From: Humulus lupulus
Taxonomy: Eukaryota; Streptophyta; Magnoliopsida; Rosales; Cannabaceae
Assembly (NCBI RefSeq): GCF_963169125.1
Contig: NC_084802.1
Coordinates: 33,262,107 to 33,326,106 of the forward strand
Direction of reading: 5' to 3'
DNA length: 64,000 bases
A program made the position numbers and the translations under genes. The notes beneath the pieces were generated by a model. It was not told the origin of the DNA. It made no database searches and was given only the letters and a program-made list of their open reading frames with translations. Below, piece after piece: positions 12,191 to 23,602 of this stretch; positions within the stretch are counted from its first letter, which is position 1; each line of letters begins with the position of its first letter.

Positions 12191-12388
12191 ATTATGTGGC
12201 TACAACGTCCGAAAAAGCTGGGACAGAAACAGAATCTATCGCAACAACTTCTGGACAAACTGAGAATGAGACACCAATCATTATCACTGATTCAGCTCAG
12301 AGAGAACCTTCGGCCCGAGTCAAGAAAAATCACTCGTCTGAACTTATTTTGGGGAATATTGAAGAAAGCATGGTCATAAGAAGAAGGT

Positions 12389-12960
12389 ATGTTAATTTGG
12401 TTCAATTTTTTTGCCTCACTTCTACGTTTGAGCCAAAAAAATATGAAGGAAGCTTCGAATGATGAAGTATGGATTAGTGCTATGCAAGAAGAGCTAGAAC
12501 AATTCACAAGAAATGAGGTATGGATTCTTGTCCCTAGACCAAGTCATACAAATGTTATTGGTACCAAATGGATCTTTAAAAATAAAAGTGATGGAATTGG
12601 TATCATAATAAGGAATGTATGTTGCACAGGGGTACACTCAAATTGAATGTATTGATTTTGATGAAACTTTTGCCCCTGTTGAAAGACTTGAATCCATAAG
12701 ATTGTTGTTAGCTATTTCTTGTATCATTGGCTTTAAGTTGTACCAAATGGATGTTAAATCCGCTTTTTTAAATGGGATTTTGAATGAAGAGGCTTATGTT
12801 GAGCAACCTAAAGGATTTGAAGATCCTCACCTTCCTAATCATGTCTTTAAGTTACAAAAAGCCCCTCAGGCTTGGTATGAAAGATTGACCCAATTTTTGG
12901 TCTCAAAGGGTACAAGAGAGGGGGAGTAGACAAGACACTTTTCATCAAAAATATTAATAT
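12389..12960 (+). pseudogene. Copia reverse transcriptase, N-terminal half (split by MULE)
   Basis: The usual copia RT blocks are present: 'WISAMQEELEQF', 'WIFKNKSDG', 'FAPVERLESIRLLLA' and 'YQMDVKSAFLNG'. The block ends at 'DKTLFIKNIN', exactly where the MULE inserted, and the sequence resumes at 18328 with 'SDIIIA'. A frameshift lies near 12610. Confidence 0.85.
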
Positions 12961-13095
12961 GAATAAATAGCATTTTTGCCCCCCGAACTATGACCTCTAT
13001 ATGAAAGTGCCCCCGAATGATTCGCAATGTTTTAAATTCCCCCCGAACTTTTAACGTAATTAATTTTTGGGCATTCCGTTCAGTTATGCCGTTTA
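12961..13095 (+). repeat. MULE left terminal inverted repeat
   Basis: Pairs with 18185-18318 in inverted orientation, including the blocks 'atatgaaagtgcccccgaat' and 'gaacttttaacgt'. Similarity fades after about 130 bases. Confidence 0.9.
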
Positions 13096-13229
13096 CTCAG
13101 TGATGTGGCATAATACGTGTATAGTGGTTGAAAAATTGAAAGTAAAATTAATACACCTAAGCCTACCATTATTTTCTTTCCTCTTCTTCACGATTTTCTT
13201 CTCTCAAACCCTAGGTTTAATTATCCATT

Positions 13230-13716
13230 ATGCACTTGTGTTCATCAAGCATCATAAATGCATATTCTAGGGGAAAAAGGTATGGAGAAGTTCAAGGGAG
13301 TCCCCCTCTTTGTCGTTGTGGATGTGAGGTCGTACTAGGCATAACGTGGACTGTATACAATTCCGGGAGAAGGTTCTATGCTGCCCAAGATATAAGGTTT
13401 GTTGTTTCAATTATTTTTCTTGATTATGATTGGCTTAAACTCCTCTAACTCCGTATTTTATTTACAGAGAAATAAGAGAGATGGTTGTGGCTTTATTCAT
13501 TAGATAGACCCTCCTAGTGGTGAAAGACATAATTGTGATAATGGGTTGTTTAAAAGAGTAGAGGAGATCGAAGGCAATCTTTTGCAACAACAGATTTTTG
13601 TTGAGAAAAGAGATGAACAAGTTGGAAAAAATTTGATATTGATGGAGGATGTCAAAACCGATCTCTGTATTTTTGTTATACTTTTATCTTTTGTTTTGTA
13701 CTTGTCATTATGGTGA
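13230..13716 (+). pseudogene. zf-GRF domain protein carried by the MULE
   Basis: Exon 1 (13230-13396) encodes 'PLCRCGCEVVLGITWTVYN' then 'GRRFY'. The donor is at 13397 and the acceptor AG at 13468-13469. Exon 2 (13470-13716) restores the frame and encodes 'DGCGFIH', a stop, then 'IDPPSGERHNCDNGLFK', a Glu/Gln-rich coiled-coil-like stretch and a hydrophobic C-terminal segment near 'VILLSFVLYL' that could span a membrane. This is the plant zf-GRF family layout (C-x-C, GRRFY, CGF.x.W). The stop TAG at 13501-13503 stands where family members have Trp. The Cys usually found after GRRFY is Ala. It is convergent with the transposase gene, the same arrangement as mudrB and mudrA in maize MuDR, though not homologous to mudrB as far as I can tell. 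Confidence 0.75.
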
Positions 13717-14027
13717 AATGTAATTGTTGTGTTGTTGTTTTAACTGAAAAAATGTAACTGTGTTGAAGAAATGAAAAAAAACATCATTTATGGTATATGA
13801 ATTTTATTGGATCTTATATATTTGGCAGCATATATATATTTGTGATGTATTTTTATTGATTCTGAGATATCTAGTAGCATATATAGTTGCTTAATTGTAA
13901 TGAAATTTGATTGAAAAAAGGTTTCTAATAGCATAATACAACCAGAAGCATAATGTAAAAAGTGAGCCAACACTTTCATTCAGTAAACTAGTATCAGGTG
14001 TACAAAACGTGATCCTAAATCAGATAT
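13717..14027. other. Spacer between the two convergent MULE genes
   Basis: AT-rich DNA with no gene recognised. It probably holds the 3' ends of both convergent transcripts. Confidence 0.5.
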
Positions 14028-14153
14028 ACAACCTTGCTCAAGTACATTGGTGATTTACAACCTTGCTCAAGTACATTGGTGATGTACAACCTTGCTCAAA
14101 TACATTAGTGATCCTAAAACAAATTTACAACATTGCTCAAATACATTGAAATG
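14028..14153. repeat. Short tandem repeat, four copies of about 30 bases
   Basis: The core unit 'acaaccttgctcaagtacat' followed by 'tggtgat' occurs twice perfectly (14028 and about 14057), then twice degraded with an 11-base spacer. It sits between the 3' ends of the zf-GRF and transposase genes. Confidence 0.85.
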
Positions 14154-14274
14154 GTATTCAGTGAGCATGGGACTAATAAAAAAACAGAGACAAAAGCAGA
14201 CATAGCAATTGACTTTCAGCTCCAAACTTATCCAATAGACTGCTTGTCAATCAAAAAATCAGATACCGCCTTGA

Positions 14275-17200
14275 CTAAATATGTTTGGTCCTTGTTGCAA
14301 CTGTGTTGCTACCTTGCCGGGGTGGGTTGAATGGAACTTGCTACAAAATAAGATAGACAAATCAAGTAGCTTAAATGATAAAAACCAGATAACAGAAATC
14401 AGTGAGCATTATTTGAAGTTGTTAGGAGATACCTGAGGTGGTGGCATTATTCCTTGTAGAGCTCTCAGATTTGTTGCTGAACTCACTGAAGCATTTTCTG
14501 GCTGATTGCTATTTCTAGCATAAGTACCAGGATCAGCTGGGGGGTTGTCTTTTCCCTACCAAAACAAATCTTTTTTATCAATCCAAAAACAATCAAACAT
14601 TATCCTTCAAACTAGATGCAAATAATACAATAGTAACTTACCGAATTGAAGTTGTTTCTAGCACAAGTTCTGAAGTTGTGGCCCACTGCACCACAGCCAT
14701 AACATCTCATTCTCACATATCTTCGTTTCAATTTCTTGGCTGTTGGTGGAGGCAACTCATAAAGTTCAACTCTTCTGCTTTTCTTAGGCCTACCAGGTTG
14801 AGTCTTCCCAATTGGCTTAATCATTCCAACCTTGCCACTTCTAGGCCACTCATCTTGATTCCTAATTGGAAAAATTTGCTGAGAGTATGCCTTCATGTAG
14901 TATTCCTTGGTATACCATTTGGAGACATATGTCATTGGATCCTCCCTTTTATGTCAAATGGAAGCAACAACATGGCTACATGGAATACTAGTGAGTTCCC
15001 ATCTTCTACAAGAGTAGACCCAATTTTCCAAATCGACAGAGGACATGCCCCCGTACATGTTCATCACCTGGTACATAAATTCACTCCCTTTGGTGGGAAT
15101 GTGACTTCCAGCTTCTACCTTGTTCTTTTCAAGAACAGTTGCGACCCTTGGTGCAATGTTAGACTCCCACATTATTACTGAATGCCTACTTTTAGTGAGC
15201 CTTTGCATCATGTACATCCTAATACGCTCCAATATCGACAATATTGGTCTATCTCTGGCTGCCAATATTGACTTTGTACCATTGAATCCCTCACACATGT
15301 TATTTACAAGTATATCACACTTAGGTTGAGTCCTAAAGTGTGATCTACTCCAGTGATGTGGACCTGCAGCCAATAACCAGTTGTATGCTTCCTCATCAAT
15401 TGATTTGATCTCCAACATCACAGCTTCGAATCTCCCAATAGATACCTCTCTTGCAGCTTTCCATAAAAGGTCTTTCAAGGTTTTGTCCCTGAAAACTTTG
15501 TTGAAATTCTTCTCTAGATGCCTTGCACAATGCCTGTGCTCGACCTCAGGTACACCCTCATACCACAAACCCTTCAAGGCTTGCTCTAAACCTTTTTGCT
15601 TGTCTGTAATAAAGCTCCAATGGTTTGAGTTTTCAATTTTGAAGTCCACCTTCAATAGGTCCAGAAACCAGCTCCATGAATCCTTATTTTCTATCTCAAC
15701 AATAGCAAATGCTATAGGATACATTTGGTTACTCCCATCTATTCCAACTGTTGTTAAAAGTTGTCCTGGATGTACACCTTTAATGTGGCAGCCATCCAAC
15801 CCAATTAAAGGTCTACAACCCTCATTGAAACCTGCTTTTAATCCAGCATAGCAAATATACATCCTCTTGAAACGTGGCTTACCATTCTCACCGACTTCTG
15901 TAAAAAAAACTCAACAGTTGAACCCTTATTGGTGAGAAGCATACTACTCTTCATAGCTCCCTTCATTTGCTCTAGTTGCCATCAGTTGAGCTCTATAAGC
16001 TTTGTCCCGTGTAATCTTAATGACATTGTCCTTACTAACCTTGTGCATGAAAGAAGAGATTCCTCACTTGTCATTCATCTTGAACTCATTCATGTACTTC
16101 CGACTCAATCATCTAGAAGTTGTAAATCTATTTGTATTCTTTCTAGCACATTTGTGTTTATCATTATAAGTTTTGATGACAAATGTGGTGGTGTCATCAA
16201 TCTTCGATGCAAAACAAACCCATGAACAGCCAACACCTTTACATTGAGCCCTAATCTTATGTGGGTCGTTCTTCTTAAAAAAATGTCATTTCCATTTTGG
16301 ATTGCAGACTCCCTAATTGCTTGCTTAAAAACTGCCCCATTTGGAAATGATAACCCGAGCTTCAACACTGGTTTTTCCATGTCAATTGAAGCCCTAAACT
16401 TAAGAAGCTCTGGCAGTTTGGTTTTTCTGTACATTTTGTTTGGTTTGTGGATCCCCTCAATCTCCTCATCATTCTCATCTTCATCCTCACTTGAACTATC
16501 TTGTGGAATAAAGTAACTATCAGAATCTTGTATACCCACATCTCTTATGTCAATGTCTATAGGCTTTTTCCCTAATCCTTTCAAGTGGTTTTCAGCTGCT
16601 TCCCCCACATCTAAGTCATCTTCACTTTGTGCATACTCTGGATCTACATCATAATCGTTGTCTTCACTTGAGTGTTCATTTTCAATCAAATTTTGCTCAT
16701 CCAAAACAGGTCCAGATTTGGTCACATCCTCATCCAAAATAAGCCCATGTTCAGTCTTATCCTCATCCAAAACAGGCCCAGATTCAGTGACATCCTCATC
16801 CAAACCAGGCCCAGTTACATCTCCCAAACCAAGCCCATCCAAACCAGGCTTACTCCCACATGCATCTTCATTCAATATAGCCCCATCAGATTGTGTTGCT
16901 ATTTCCTCACCTAAATCTGTTTCAACATCTCTATTCACATTAACCCGAGTATCATTTTCAGCACCTAAAACAATTTCAACACCATCATTCACCCCATTTC
17001 TAGCATCATTTTGAGCACCTAAATCAATTTTAACATCCTCATTCACACCAGTTACTACTGAAGCTTGAGTTTCAGTCACTTCTAGTTAACAAAAAAAAAC
17101 ATTCCACAACATTGCATCTCTTCACACAATCCCCAATCTTCTCAAGTAAAACTACATCACTAGTTACACATTCCATTAACACACTACCTTCCCACTTAAA

Positions 17201-17414
17201 ATAAAAAGCAATCTCCTCTGGATTTGTGAAACCTAAATCTTTAGCAATCCCATATAGCTCAACACATGCTCATGTTATCCACATCTTGGAAATGTAATAA
17301 ATTAGTAACCCCACCAAGGTAGGTTGGAATGTTACCTACATGCTTGAGTTGTCCACTATGACACACCTTTAGAGTGAAGATTCCTGAATTTGGGTCCGCA
17401 AAATACAACAACAT
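14275..17414 (-). pseudogene. mudrA-like MULE transposase, multi-exon, frameshifted
   Basis: Translation likely starts at 17414-17412, with a PB1-like N-terminal block ('FADPNSGIFTLKVCHSGQL', then 'GGVTN'). An acidic region follows with three to four repeats of 'GPVLDEDVTESG' type (about 16850-16690), then a MuDR DNA-binding segment. The frame slips at an A7 run near 16275-16281. The transposase core lies at 15862-15200 ('GLDGCHIKG', 'FITDKQKG'), the SWIM finger 'CRRWELTSIPCSH' at about 15010-14970, a stop TGA at 14956-14954, and a zinc knuckle 'CYGCGAVGHNFRTC' at about 14700-14660. Downstream exons follow at 14555-14433 and 14340-14275, each with GT-AG borders. The N-terminal block also has frame slips (about 17265 and a T9 run near 17090). 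It is therefore dead, but the architecture is complete. Confidence 0.82.
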
Positions 17415-18184
17415 TTAATGTGACATTTTTAGATCAAAAAAATATTTAATGTGACAATTACTGAATAACTAAAGTTTGGGTGGTCCCAAAATATGCTTTC
17501 AAACCTGCTTTTAGTACTTGCTATCAAGCAAAGTCAAACACACACACGCACCAATACACAACAGACCCCACGCACCCCAATCGACCTAACAAACGACTAC
17601 GGAAAACTCCAAAAAACACTATCTAAGATTCCTTTGACCAAACCCATTTTGTACAACCAAAAAAACCTCATTTTGTGAGGACAAAGCTCTGCAAGATTCA
17701 TTCTTTCCTCTCCATCTTCTCCATCCCAAAAATTGACCCAATACAAAATCAGAAAGAATAAAAAGTAAACATTAAATACTCACCGTAAAAGGGAATCTCG
17801 TTCTCATCCCTACACTCTTTTGGGTGTCCTTTCTTTTTTCTTAATGCTCTGGTTTTCTTCTTCCCCATCACTGTCGAAAGAGGCTTCCGATTCAATCCTT
17901 TAACTTCAGATTCCATCCTTCGGCTTCAGATTCACTCCTTCGGATTCGGTTTTCTTCACTCTTGTAACTACGTTTCACCAAAAAAAAAGCCCTAAAATTG
18001 CCCCCAAATTAATCAGAACGATCCACGAAAACCCCTTAGAGTCTTACTACCTTCCTTCGTTGTTCTCATGGTAGTTTCAATGGCAGTAATGATGTGAAAT
18101 GCCAAATAATCCTCTATATTACCACATCAGCCCATATATTGCCATATCATGCAGCGTATCTTATGTGTTATGACACATCATCAT
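17415..18184. promoter_or_regulatory. Presumed promoter and 5' leader of the MULE transposase
   Basis: Noncoding DNA between the transposase start and the right terminal repeat. It holds three imperfect direct repeats 'ttcgattc/cttcggcttcagattc' at about 17888-17950. No TATA box is convincing. The promoter role is inferred from position only. Confidence 0.4.
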
Positions 18185-18318
18185 AAATTGTAAAAAAATT
18201 AACAGAATGCCCATAAATTACTAACGTTAAAAGTTCAGGGGGAATTTAAAACATCGTGAATCATTCGGGGGCACTTTCATATAGAGGTCATAGTTCGGGG
18301 GGAAAATGATATTTATTC
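18185..18318 (-). repeat. MULE right terminal inverted repeat
   Basis: Inverted partner of 12961-13095 with a few mismatches and small indels. Confidence 0.9.
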
Positions 18319-18327
18319 TATTAATAG

Positions 18328-18717
18328 TGATATTATTATAGCTTAAATATATGTCGATGATATAGTCTTTGGGTCTACTAATGATTCTCTAGTGCAAGAT
18401 TTTGTGAAACAAATGCAGGAAGAGTTTGAGATGAGCATGGTAGGAGAACTCAATTTTTTCTTGGGGCTACAAGTTAAGCAATTTGATGATGGAATTTTCA
18501 TTTCACAAAGAAAGTATGCCAAGAATCTGGTAAAGAGATTTGGGCTTGAGACTGCCAAACCTACTAAAACACACATGAGAACCATAGTCAAACTATCCAA
18601 AGACGAAAATGGGACCAAAGTGGATCCAACTATTTACAGGAGTATGATTGGTAGTCTTCTATACTTAACTGCTACTCGCATAGACATCAATTATAGTGTT
18701 GGAGTGTATGCTTGATT
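18328..18717 (+). pseudogene. Copia reverse transcriptase, C-terminal half
   Basis: The frame resumes after the MULE with 'SDIIIA', a stop, then 'IYVDDIVFGST', the intact YVDD catalytic motif of RT. 'NFFLGLQVKQFDDGIFISQ' and 'YRSMIGSLLYLTATR' follow, ending at a stop in the 'YA-F' region (18713). Confidence 0.88.
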
Positions 18718-19291
18718 TCAAGGAAACCCAATGGAGTCATATGTGACTGATGTAAAAAGAATTATTCATTATGTGAACAACATACTTGAATTTGGTATAT
18801 GGTACTCCAAATAAACAAACTCTAACCTTGTGTGCTATAGTGATGCAGGTTGGGCAGGAAACACTGATGAACATAAAAGTGCAAGTGGTGGATGCTTTTA
18901 TCTAGGAAACAATTTGGTTTCCTGGCATAGTAAAAAACAAAACCCCATCTCCTTGTCAACAGTCGATATTGAGTACATAGCTGTCGTTAGCTATTATACT
19001 CAACTTTTGTGGATGAAACAAATGTTGGTTGATTATGGGTTTGATCTTAAAACTTTAACAATTTTTTGTGATAATACAAGTGCTATTAATATCTCCAAAA
19101 ATCTTATTCAACAGTCTTGAACCAAACACATTGGCATTCGTCATCACTTTAGCAGGGAACTTGTTGAAAATAAAACTCTAGTTTTAGAATATATTGAGAC
19201 CAACAAACAAATTGTAGATATTTTTACTAAAACTTTAGACACGGTCAGATTTGATTCCCTCAAGAAATCCTTGGGGGTTTGTTTTCTTTGA
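18718..19291 (+). pseudogene. Copia RNase H, broken
   Basis: The RNase H blocks are 'YSDAGWAGNTDEHKS' (about 18837-18885), 'STVDIEYIA' and 'CDNTSAIN'. The tail is 'KHIGIRHHFSRELVE' and 'DIFTKTL', with the pol stop at 19289-19291. Stops lie within it near 18812 and 19118. Confidence 0.85.
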
Positions 19292-20369
19292 AATTTCCAA
19301 TAATCGATGGCTTTGCCTTACATTTGTGTAAATCTCTTGACCTATCTGAAAGAAATTTGTTGTTTATACTCTTAATTCTTGGAAAACAAACTTTATAATT
19401 TTTATATTTTGTGATGAGCAAAAACCATATTTGAAAAAGTTGTAGACCCTCCAATCTATATTTTATCAAATTATTTTGACAATTTTGTATAAGCATTCCT
19501 TGTCTTTAATCTAGTCTCTTCATCAGGCTCCATTATGGAAAAGTGCTACCTATACTGATGTGTGAAAGCCAACATTAAATAAGTTGGTACCAAGTAATTA
19601 GCAATTAGATTGGAGGATACTCTACCAGTGTAAAGGGCTAACATCAGTATATGAGTTATAGCCTTCATTATGGTTACAATTGAGAAATGCTAAAATTGTC
19701 AATCATGGGCAATGACCCTAGCACAAAAGGCCAAAAAGAAACACCAATATTTCTTAGCTTCCCTTGCACACACAAATGCCTTCTATCTAAAACTATGTAA
19801 GAAATGTTGTTAGATTCATACACTTAATAATTTGATTAAAATATTTTTTTGTGACAGGTATATATTTTTTTGGGTTATTTTTATCATCATTTAATATTCT
19901 ATTTTTTTTTAATTTTCTAATTTGTTTAAAAAAATTGGTCTTCTTATTTCTCTTAGACAAGACTTGGCATTTACTAGACATATATGGTTTGGCAATGAGA
20001 TTGCTTATGGTTCGACAATTCAATTTTTTTTAATAAAAAATTTCTTGGTTGACCGTATAAAAAAAATTGAAATAAAAATGGAAAGCAATTTTTTGTTTTA
20101 TCTCATTATATTCTAAATCTTGAAGAAGTTTCCCAATCTTTTGGTGTGAGAGAATATTTTAAAAATGGGAGATATTTTGGCATTAATAAAAAATTTGGTT
20201 ATTTGTTAGTTACCCATTTTCGAACTTGTCTCTTTTATTAACCGAATCCTCTATATATTCGGATTCTCAAAGGACTTTTGGCTCTTAAGTGTTTTTTTCT
20301 GTCTCCATTTTCTTACTAACTTATGCCTAGGGTTCTAGGTGTTTGTCCATTTGCTCTCTTGCAATAGCC
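19292..20369 (+). other. Noncoding spacer between pol and ORF3 of the SIRE-like element
   Basis: AT-rich, no domain recognised. A TATA-like 'ctatatatt' lies near 20251, about 120 bases before the ORF3 ATG, and could serve a subgenomic transcript. That is inference only. Confidence 0.45.
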
Positions 20370-22174
20370 ATGAAGATCTGAGGTCGTGGTTCCACCTCCA
20401 AAGCATCGAAGTCTCAAAAGGAGACTATTTCCGAGAAGGTTCCCTAAGTCACTCCGCCAGTCCCAACATCAATTCTGCCTGTCTCTACATCTACACTGCC
20501 TATCTCCTCTGCTCATCTAGGCCGTCAACCCAAAGCAACAACAAGGAAGAATGTCCTTGCTCTTCCCAGTCCTAATAAGTCTCCAATAGTCGAGGCTTCC
20601 AGTAAAGGTGTGATATTTCCCGACCTCAATGTGCAGAAGAGCCCGTCCTCAGCGGTTCCACTCGCCTCGCTTAATGTTCTTGCCAAACAGATGCCCTCAC
20701 TGATCTCAAGCCCTCAACAGTTTGTTTCAACTGAAGGTGAGATCGATCCTTCTACTCAAGACTCCGAGTCTTCATTATCTCCCGATGTACTGGCACCCAA
20801 GGCAAAGGGCAAGCATAAATCCAAAGCTACTAGCCCAAAGTAGACCAAGAAAGCCAAAGTAGCTCAGGAAAAAGGTATTAGCTCTATCTCTGATTCCACT
20901 CCTTTATCCAAATTCAAAAAGAAGGCAAAAATCAATCCTCTGGCTTGCACTTCCTCGTAGGAAGTCTCTCCTAAAAAAGAAGATTCATTGCCTGAGCTAG
21001 GCCCATCTTTGACTGAACTAATTCCTGAAGAACCACAAGAAGATCCTCTTCTTGAAGATTCCAAGGAGGAAACAGAATCTGAAGAAGACCCATCAGAAAC
21101 CTTACCTACTGCATCTGATCCCAAAGGCAAAACGCAATTGGCTTTTCCAAACTTATCTACCAAAAGCACCAAAAGCAAGGGTGCTTCAATTCGCTCTTCA
21201 GGTTCATCTTTCAAAGATCATTCTCTTACTTACTGCTTTAATGGTAATGAGAAAAATATGCAATTTTATGAGAATAGGCATTTCATTAGTGAACGTAATT
21301 TTCATTTTGCTCCACATCGGGTATTTGGGGTTTTGCTTACAGTTGAAGAAATGGGTTGGTTACGCTCTCTATCTTGTTTTGATGGGTATGTCCCTCAGGT
21401 AATTCAAGAATTTTATGCCAATTTAAATGATGAGTTGCTTGATCAGACCTCCTTTATGTTTCATAAAGTCTATGTTAGAGGGCATTATTATAAATTTTGT
21501 CCTGCTGAAATCGCTTGAGTTCTCAATCTAGTCCCCGTAGAGGTCGATGATTTGTTTGAATTTGCAAAGGATCAAGTCTTGTTTTAATTAGTTGGCCAAG
21601 CTATGGTGTGGGAACCAAGTGCATCTCTCAAAGTCTCGGACCTCACGCATTACTATGGTTCTCTTTTCAAGTTTTCCATGTACAATTGGCTGCCTACCAC
21701 ATACTCCTCGACAATCACTCAAGATATGGCATTCTTTCTGTTTAAGGTTGGGACTGGTATCACTATTGATCTTGCTTCAACAATCTTTGATCTGATTTTT
21801 TCTTTGGGTGGTGCGAAGCGCAATGGTCAACACTTGATGTTTCCTCACATCATTTACAAGTTGCTGGACTCTCAACGTCATTTGAAGATGTCTTACGAGT
21901 CTCTGGTTCCTCCTTTGGTTGGTCCTTCCTACATTTCAAAGAAGTCAAAGATGACAGCGCTCCTTCCACGACTAATAAGTCCAAAGGCATTAACTTGACT
22001 GTTTCTAGGTCTAGAGTTTTTGAGCTTGAATCTCCTGCTATTTAGACTACTCTTACTATTCTCCAAACAAGAATTTCCACTCTCTGCAAGTGTTTCACTG
22101 CCATGGAGGACACTCAGCGCCGCATCCTCGCTTCTTTGGCGATTCTCAATGCCTCCACTGCTCCAGCTTCATGA
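20370..22174 (+). pseudogene. SIRE-like third ORF (envelope-position / plant-transposon domain protein)
   Basis: One frame runs from the ATG at 20370 to about 21930 with scattered stops (20379, 20448, 20841, 20958, 21516 and one near 21586). It then shifts and continues to a TGA at 22172-22174, so the ancestor was about 600 residues. The N-terminal half is rich in Ser, Pro, Lys and acidic residues. The middle (21220-21950) is a folded-looking domain with 'EFYANLNDELLDQT', 'VYVRGHYYKFCP' and 'MVWEPSASLKVSDLTHYYG', resembling the 'putative plant transposon protein' domain found in many plant repeats. The C-terminus is a Ser/Thr- and Leu-rich tail. SIRE elements are known to carry an extra ORF at this place, called envelope-like. 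No signal peptide or clear membrane anchor is visible here, so an envelope role is not supported. Confidence 0.7.
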
Positions 22175-22293
22175 TGGTTTCAGCTCCCCTCTCCATCTAT
22201 TTTTATTTGCTTTTAATAAATGTAAATGGACACTAAATGTGTCTTTGTTCTGTTTTTTGTTTGTTTTTTCCTTTGGCATTTCTTTAGACAATT

Positions 22294-22306
22294 AGGGGGA
22301 GAGAAA
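22294..22306 (+). other. Polypurine tract, 200 bases before the 3' LTR
   Basis: 'aggggga' + 'gagaaa' looks like the plus-strand priming tract, but about 200 bases separate it from the LTR start at 22507. There may be an internal tract or an insertion between them. Confidence 0.5.
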
Positions 22307-22506
22307 CTACGTACTCTCATTTTTTTGGTGTTTTGTTTACACTACATTGGTTATTGTTATGTGTTTGGTTATATTTGGCAGGAGAGTCTATTCGAGACTC
22401 TTTATCATATTTGTGGCACTAACTTGGTTCTTACAGGGTCTTTAGAAAAAATAAGATATATCTTGTCTATAAAATTGCCAAAATTGAAGATTGTAAAATC
22501 TTAAAT

Positions 22507-23597
22507 TGGTAAATTTATAGAAATATCTTATTTATTTAATCACTGATTTAAATCATTTTATATTGTGATATTCGGTTTTAATACCTTGGAATATTTGGTG
22601 GGATTTGGAAATATTTCTTGTTTCACATTTATATTCACAATATATTTAAATAAGGAATTTATATCATGTTTTTCTAAGGAAAATATCCTATGAATAATTG
22701 AATACATTTATAGATTTTTCTGGGTTAATTTTCATACTTTTCAAGGATTGTTTTATGCAGGAAATAAAATCCTTGGGTAAGTTATTACTCATTTCCTTTT
22801 TAGGAAATTCTGTGTTGACTCGGAGATAAGTTGTCTCCGCGGATTATGGGGCTGTCAAGACAGAATCAATAGATTGACAAATCTCCATCAATCAAGAATA
22901 TTATCAAATATTCTTGCTTTTATTGTACATTTTTTTTCAGTCTTCTGAGCACGAAATGGTCTCTATAAATAGTGTTCTAAGGTGTTGAGAAAAGGTAAAC
23001 TCTTTGGTGTATTGTTTTGTGAGTAAATTGTAATCTTTGTGAGAGTTCATAGTTTGTATTCAAGATCAAAGTATTCACATGTTCTTGTAATAAAATGAGT
23101 GTTAAGTTTTGTGGTGAGTCTATACCATGTTCATGAGAACACAATTCTTGAAGTCTTTGGGAGGAGATTTTTACAAGCCTTGCTTCAGGAGGATGCAAGC
23201 ACTCGCTGACCATCGAAGGGAGTTCAAGTAGTTAGGCGTTTCAATCAAAATCAGATTAGTGAAGAGAAGTACAACAAAGTTACGACAAATCTCAAGAGGG
23301 AGTCTTGTTTTGTTTAAGTCAATATTTATGTACTTGTGAATCTGTATTAATTGGTTTTATTTTCTAGACATGGTCCCAAGGAGTAAGTTATCCGAAAGAG
23401 TTGCTGAACCTTGTAAAAATTCATTGTGTTCTTTATTGTTTTTGCATTGTCCTTTTATTGTGTTCGGTTTCTGTTACGACCAATCCTCATTCTGTCACGA
23501 CAAAACTGAAATATGTTTTAATATTCAACTACCATTTTGCATCTTAATTAAACTACTTGTTTGAATTAATTTGGTAATTACTATAAATGAATTTTCA
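22507..23597 (+). repeat. SIRE-like 3' LTR
   Basis: 1091 bases, TGGTAAATTT...TTTTCA, aligned end to end with 7916-9024. A short indel lies near the region matching 8540 ('gtgaatacaagatg' missing). ORFs in it are mirrored in the 5' LTR and are not genes. Confidence 0.88.
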
Positions 23598-23602
23598 ATT
23601 AC

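Larger units (their letters stand above)
12961..18318. mobile_element. Complete MULE with TIRs and 9-base target duplication
   Basis: The two ends are inverted copies of each other. The left end begins 'gaataaatagcattttt', and the reverse complement of the right end begins 'gaataaatatcatttt'. Both continue with 'ccccccgaactatgacctct'. The flanking 9-base duplication is TATTAATAT (12952-12960) / TATTAATAG (18319-18327), one mismatch. The element splits the RT gene of the SIRE-like copia, whose frame joins correctly when it is removed. It carries two convergent gene regions: a zf-GRF gene (plus) and a mudrA-like gene (minus). Confidence 0.93.
7916..23597 (+). mobile_element. SIRE-like copia retrotransposon with extra 3' ORF
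   Basis: LTRs lie at 7916-9024 and 22507-23597, a Met-tRNA type primer site at 9027, then gag, protease, integrase, RT and RNase H in the copia order, then a third ORF (20370-22174). The flanking 5-base duplication is ATTAT (7911-7915) / ATTAC (23598-23602), one mismatch. The element is about 15.7 kb including a 5.36-kb MULE inserted in the RT domain. Many stops and frameshifts make it non-autonomous. Pol ending in 'LGVCFL' and the long gag beginning near 'GGLITRPPL' are typical of the SIRE/Maximus lineage. Confidence 0.88.

Noticed and set aside
16658..17014. Ser/Pro-rich plus-strand ORFs
   Set aside because: They are antisense shadows of the acidic repeats in the minus-strand transposase.
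20370..22174. Envelope glycoprotein of an infectious retrovirus
   Set aside because: No signal peptide, fusion peptide or membrane anchor visible, many stops, and the element is a plant copia retrotransposon.
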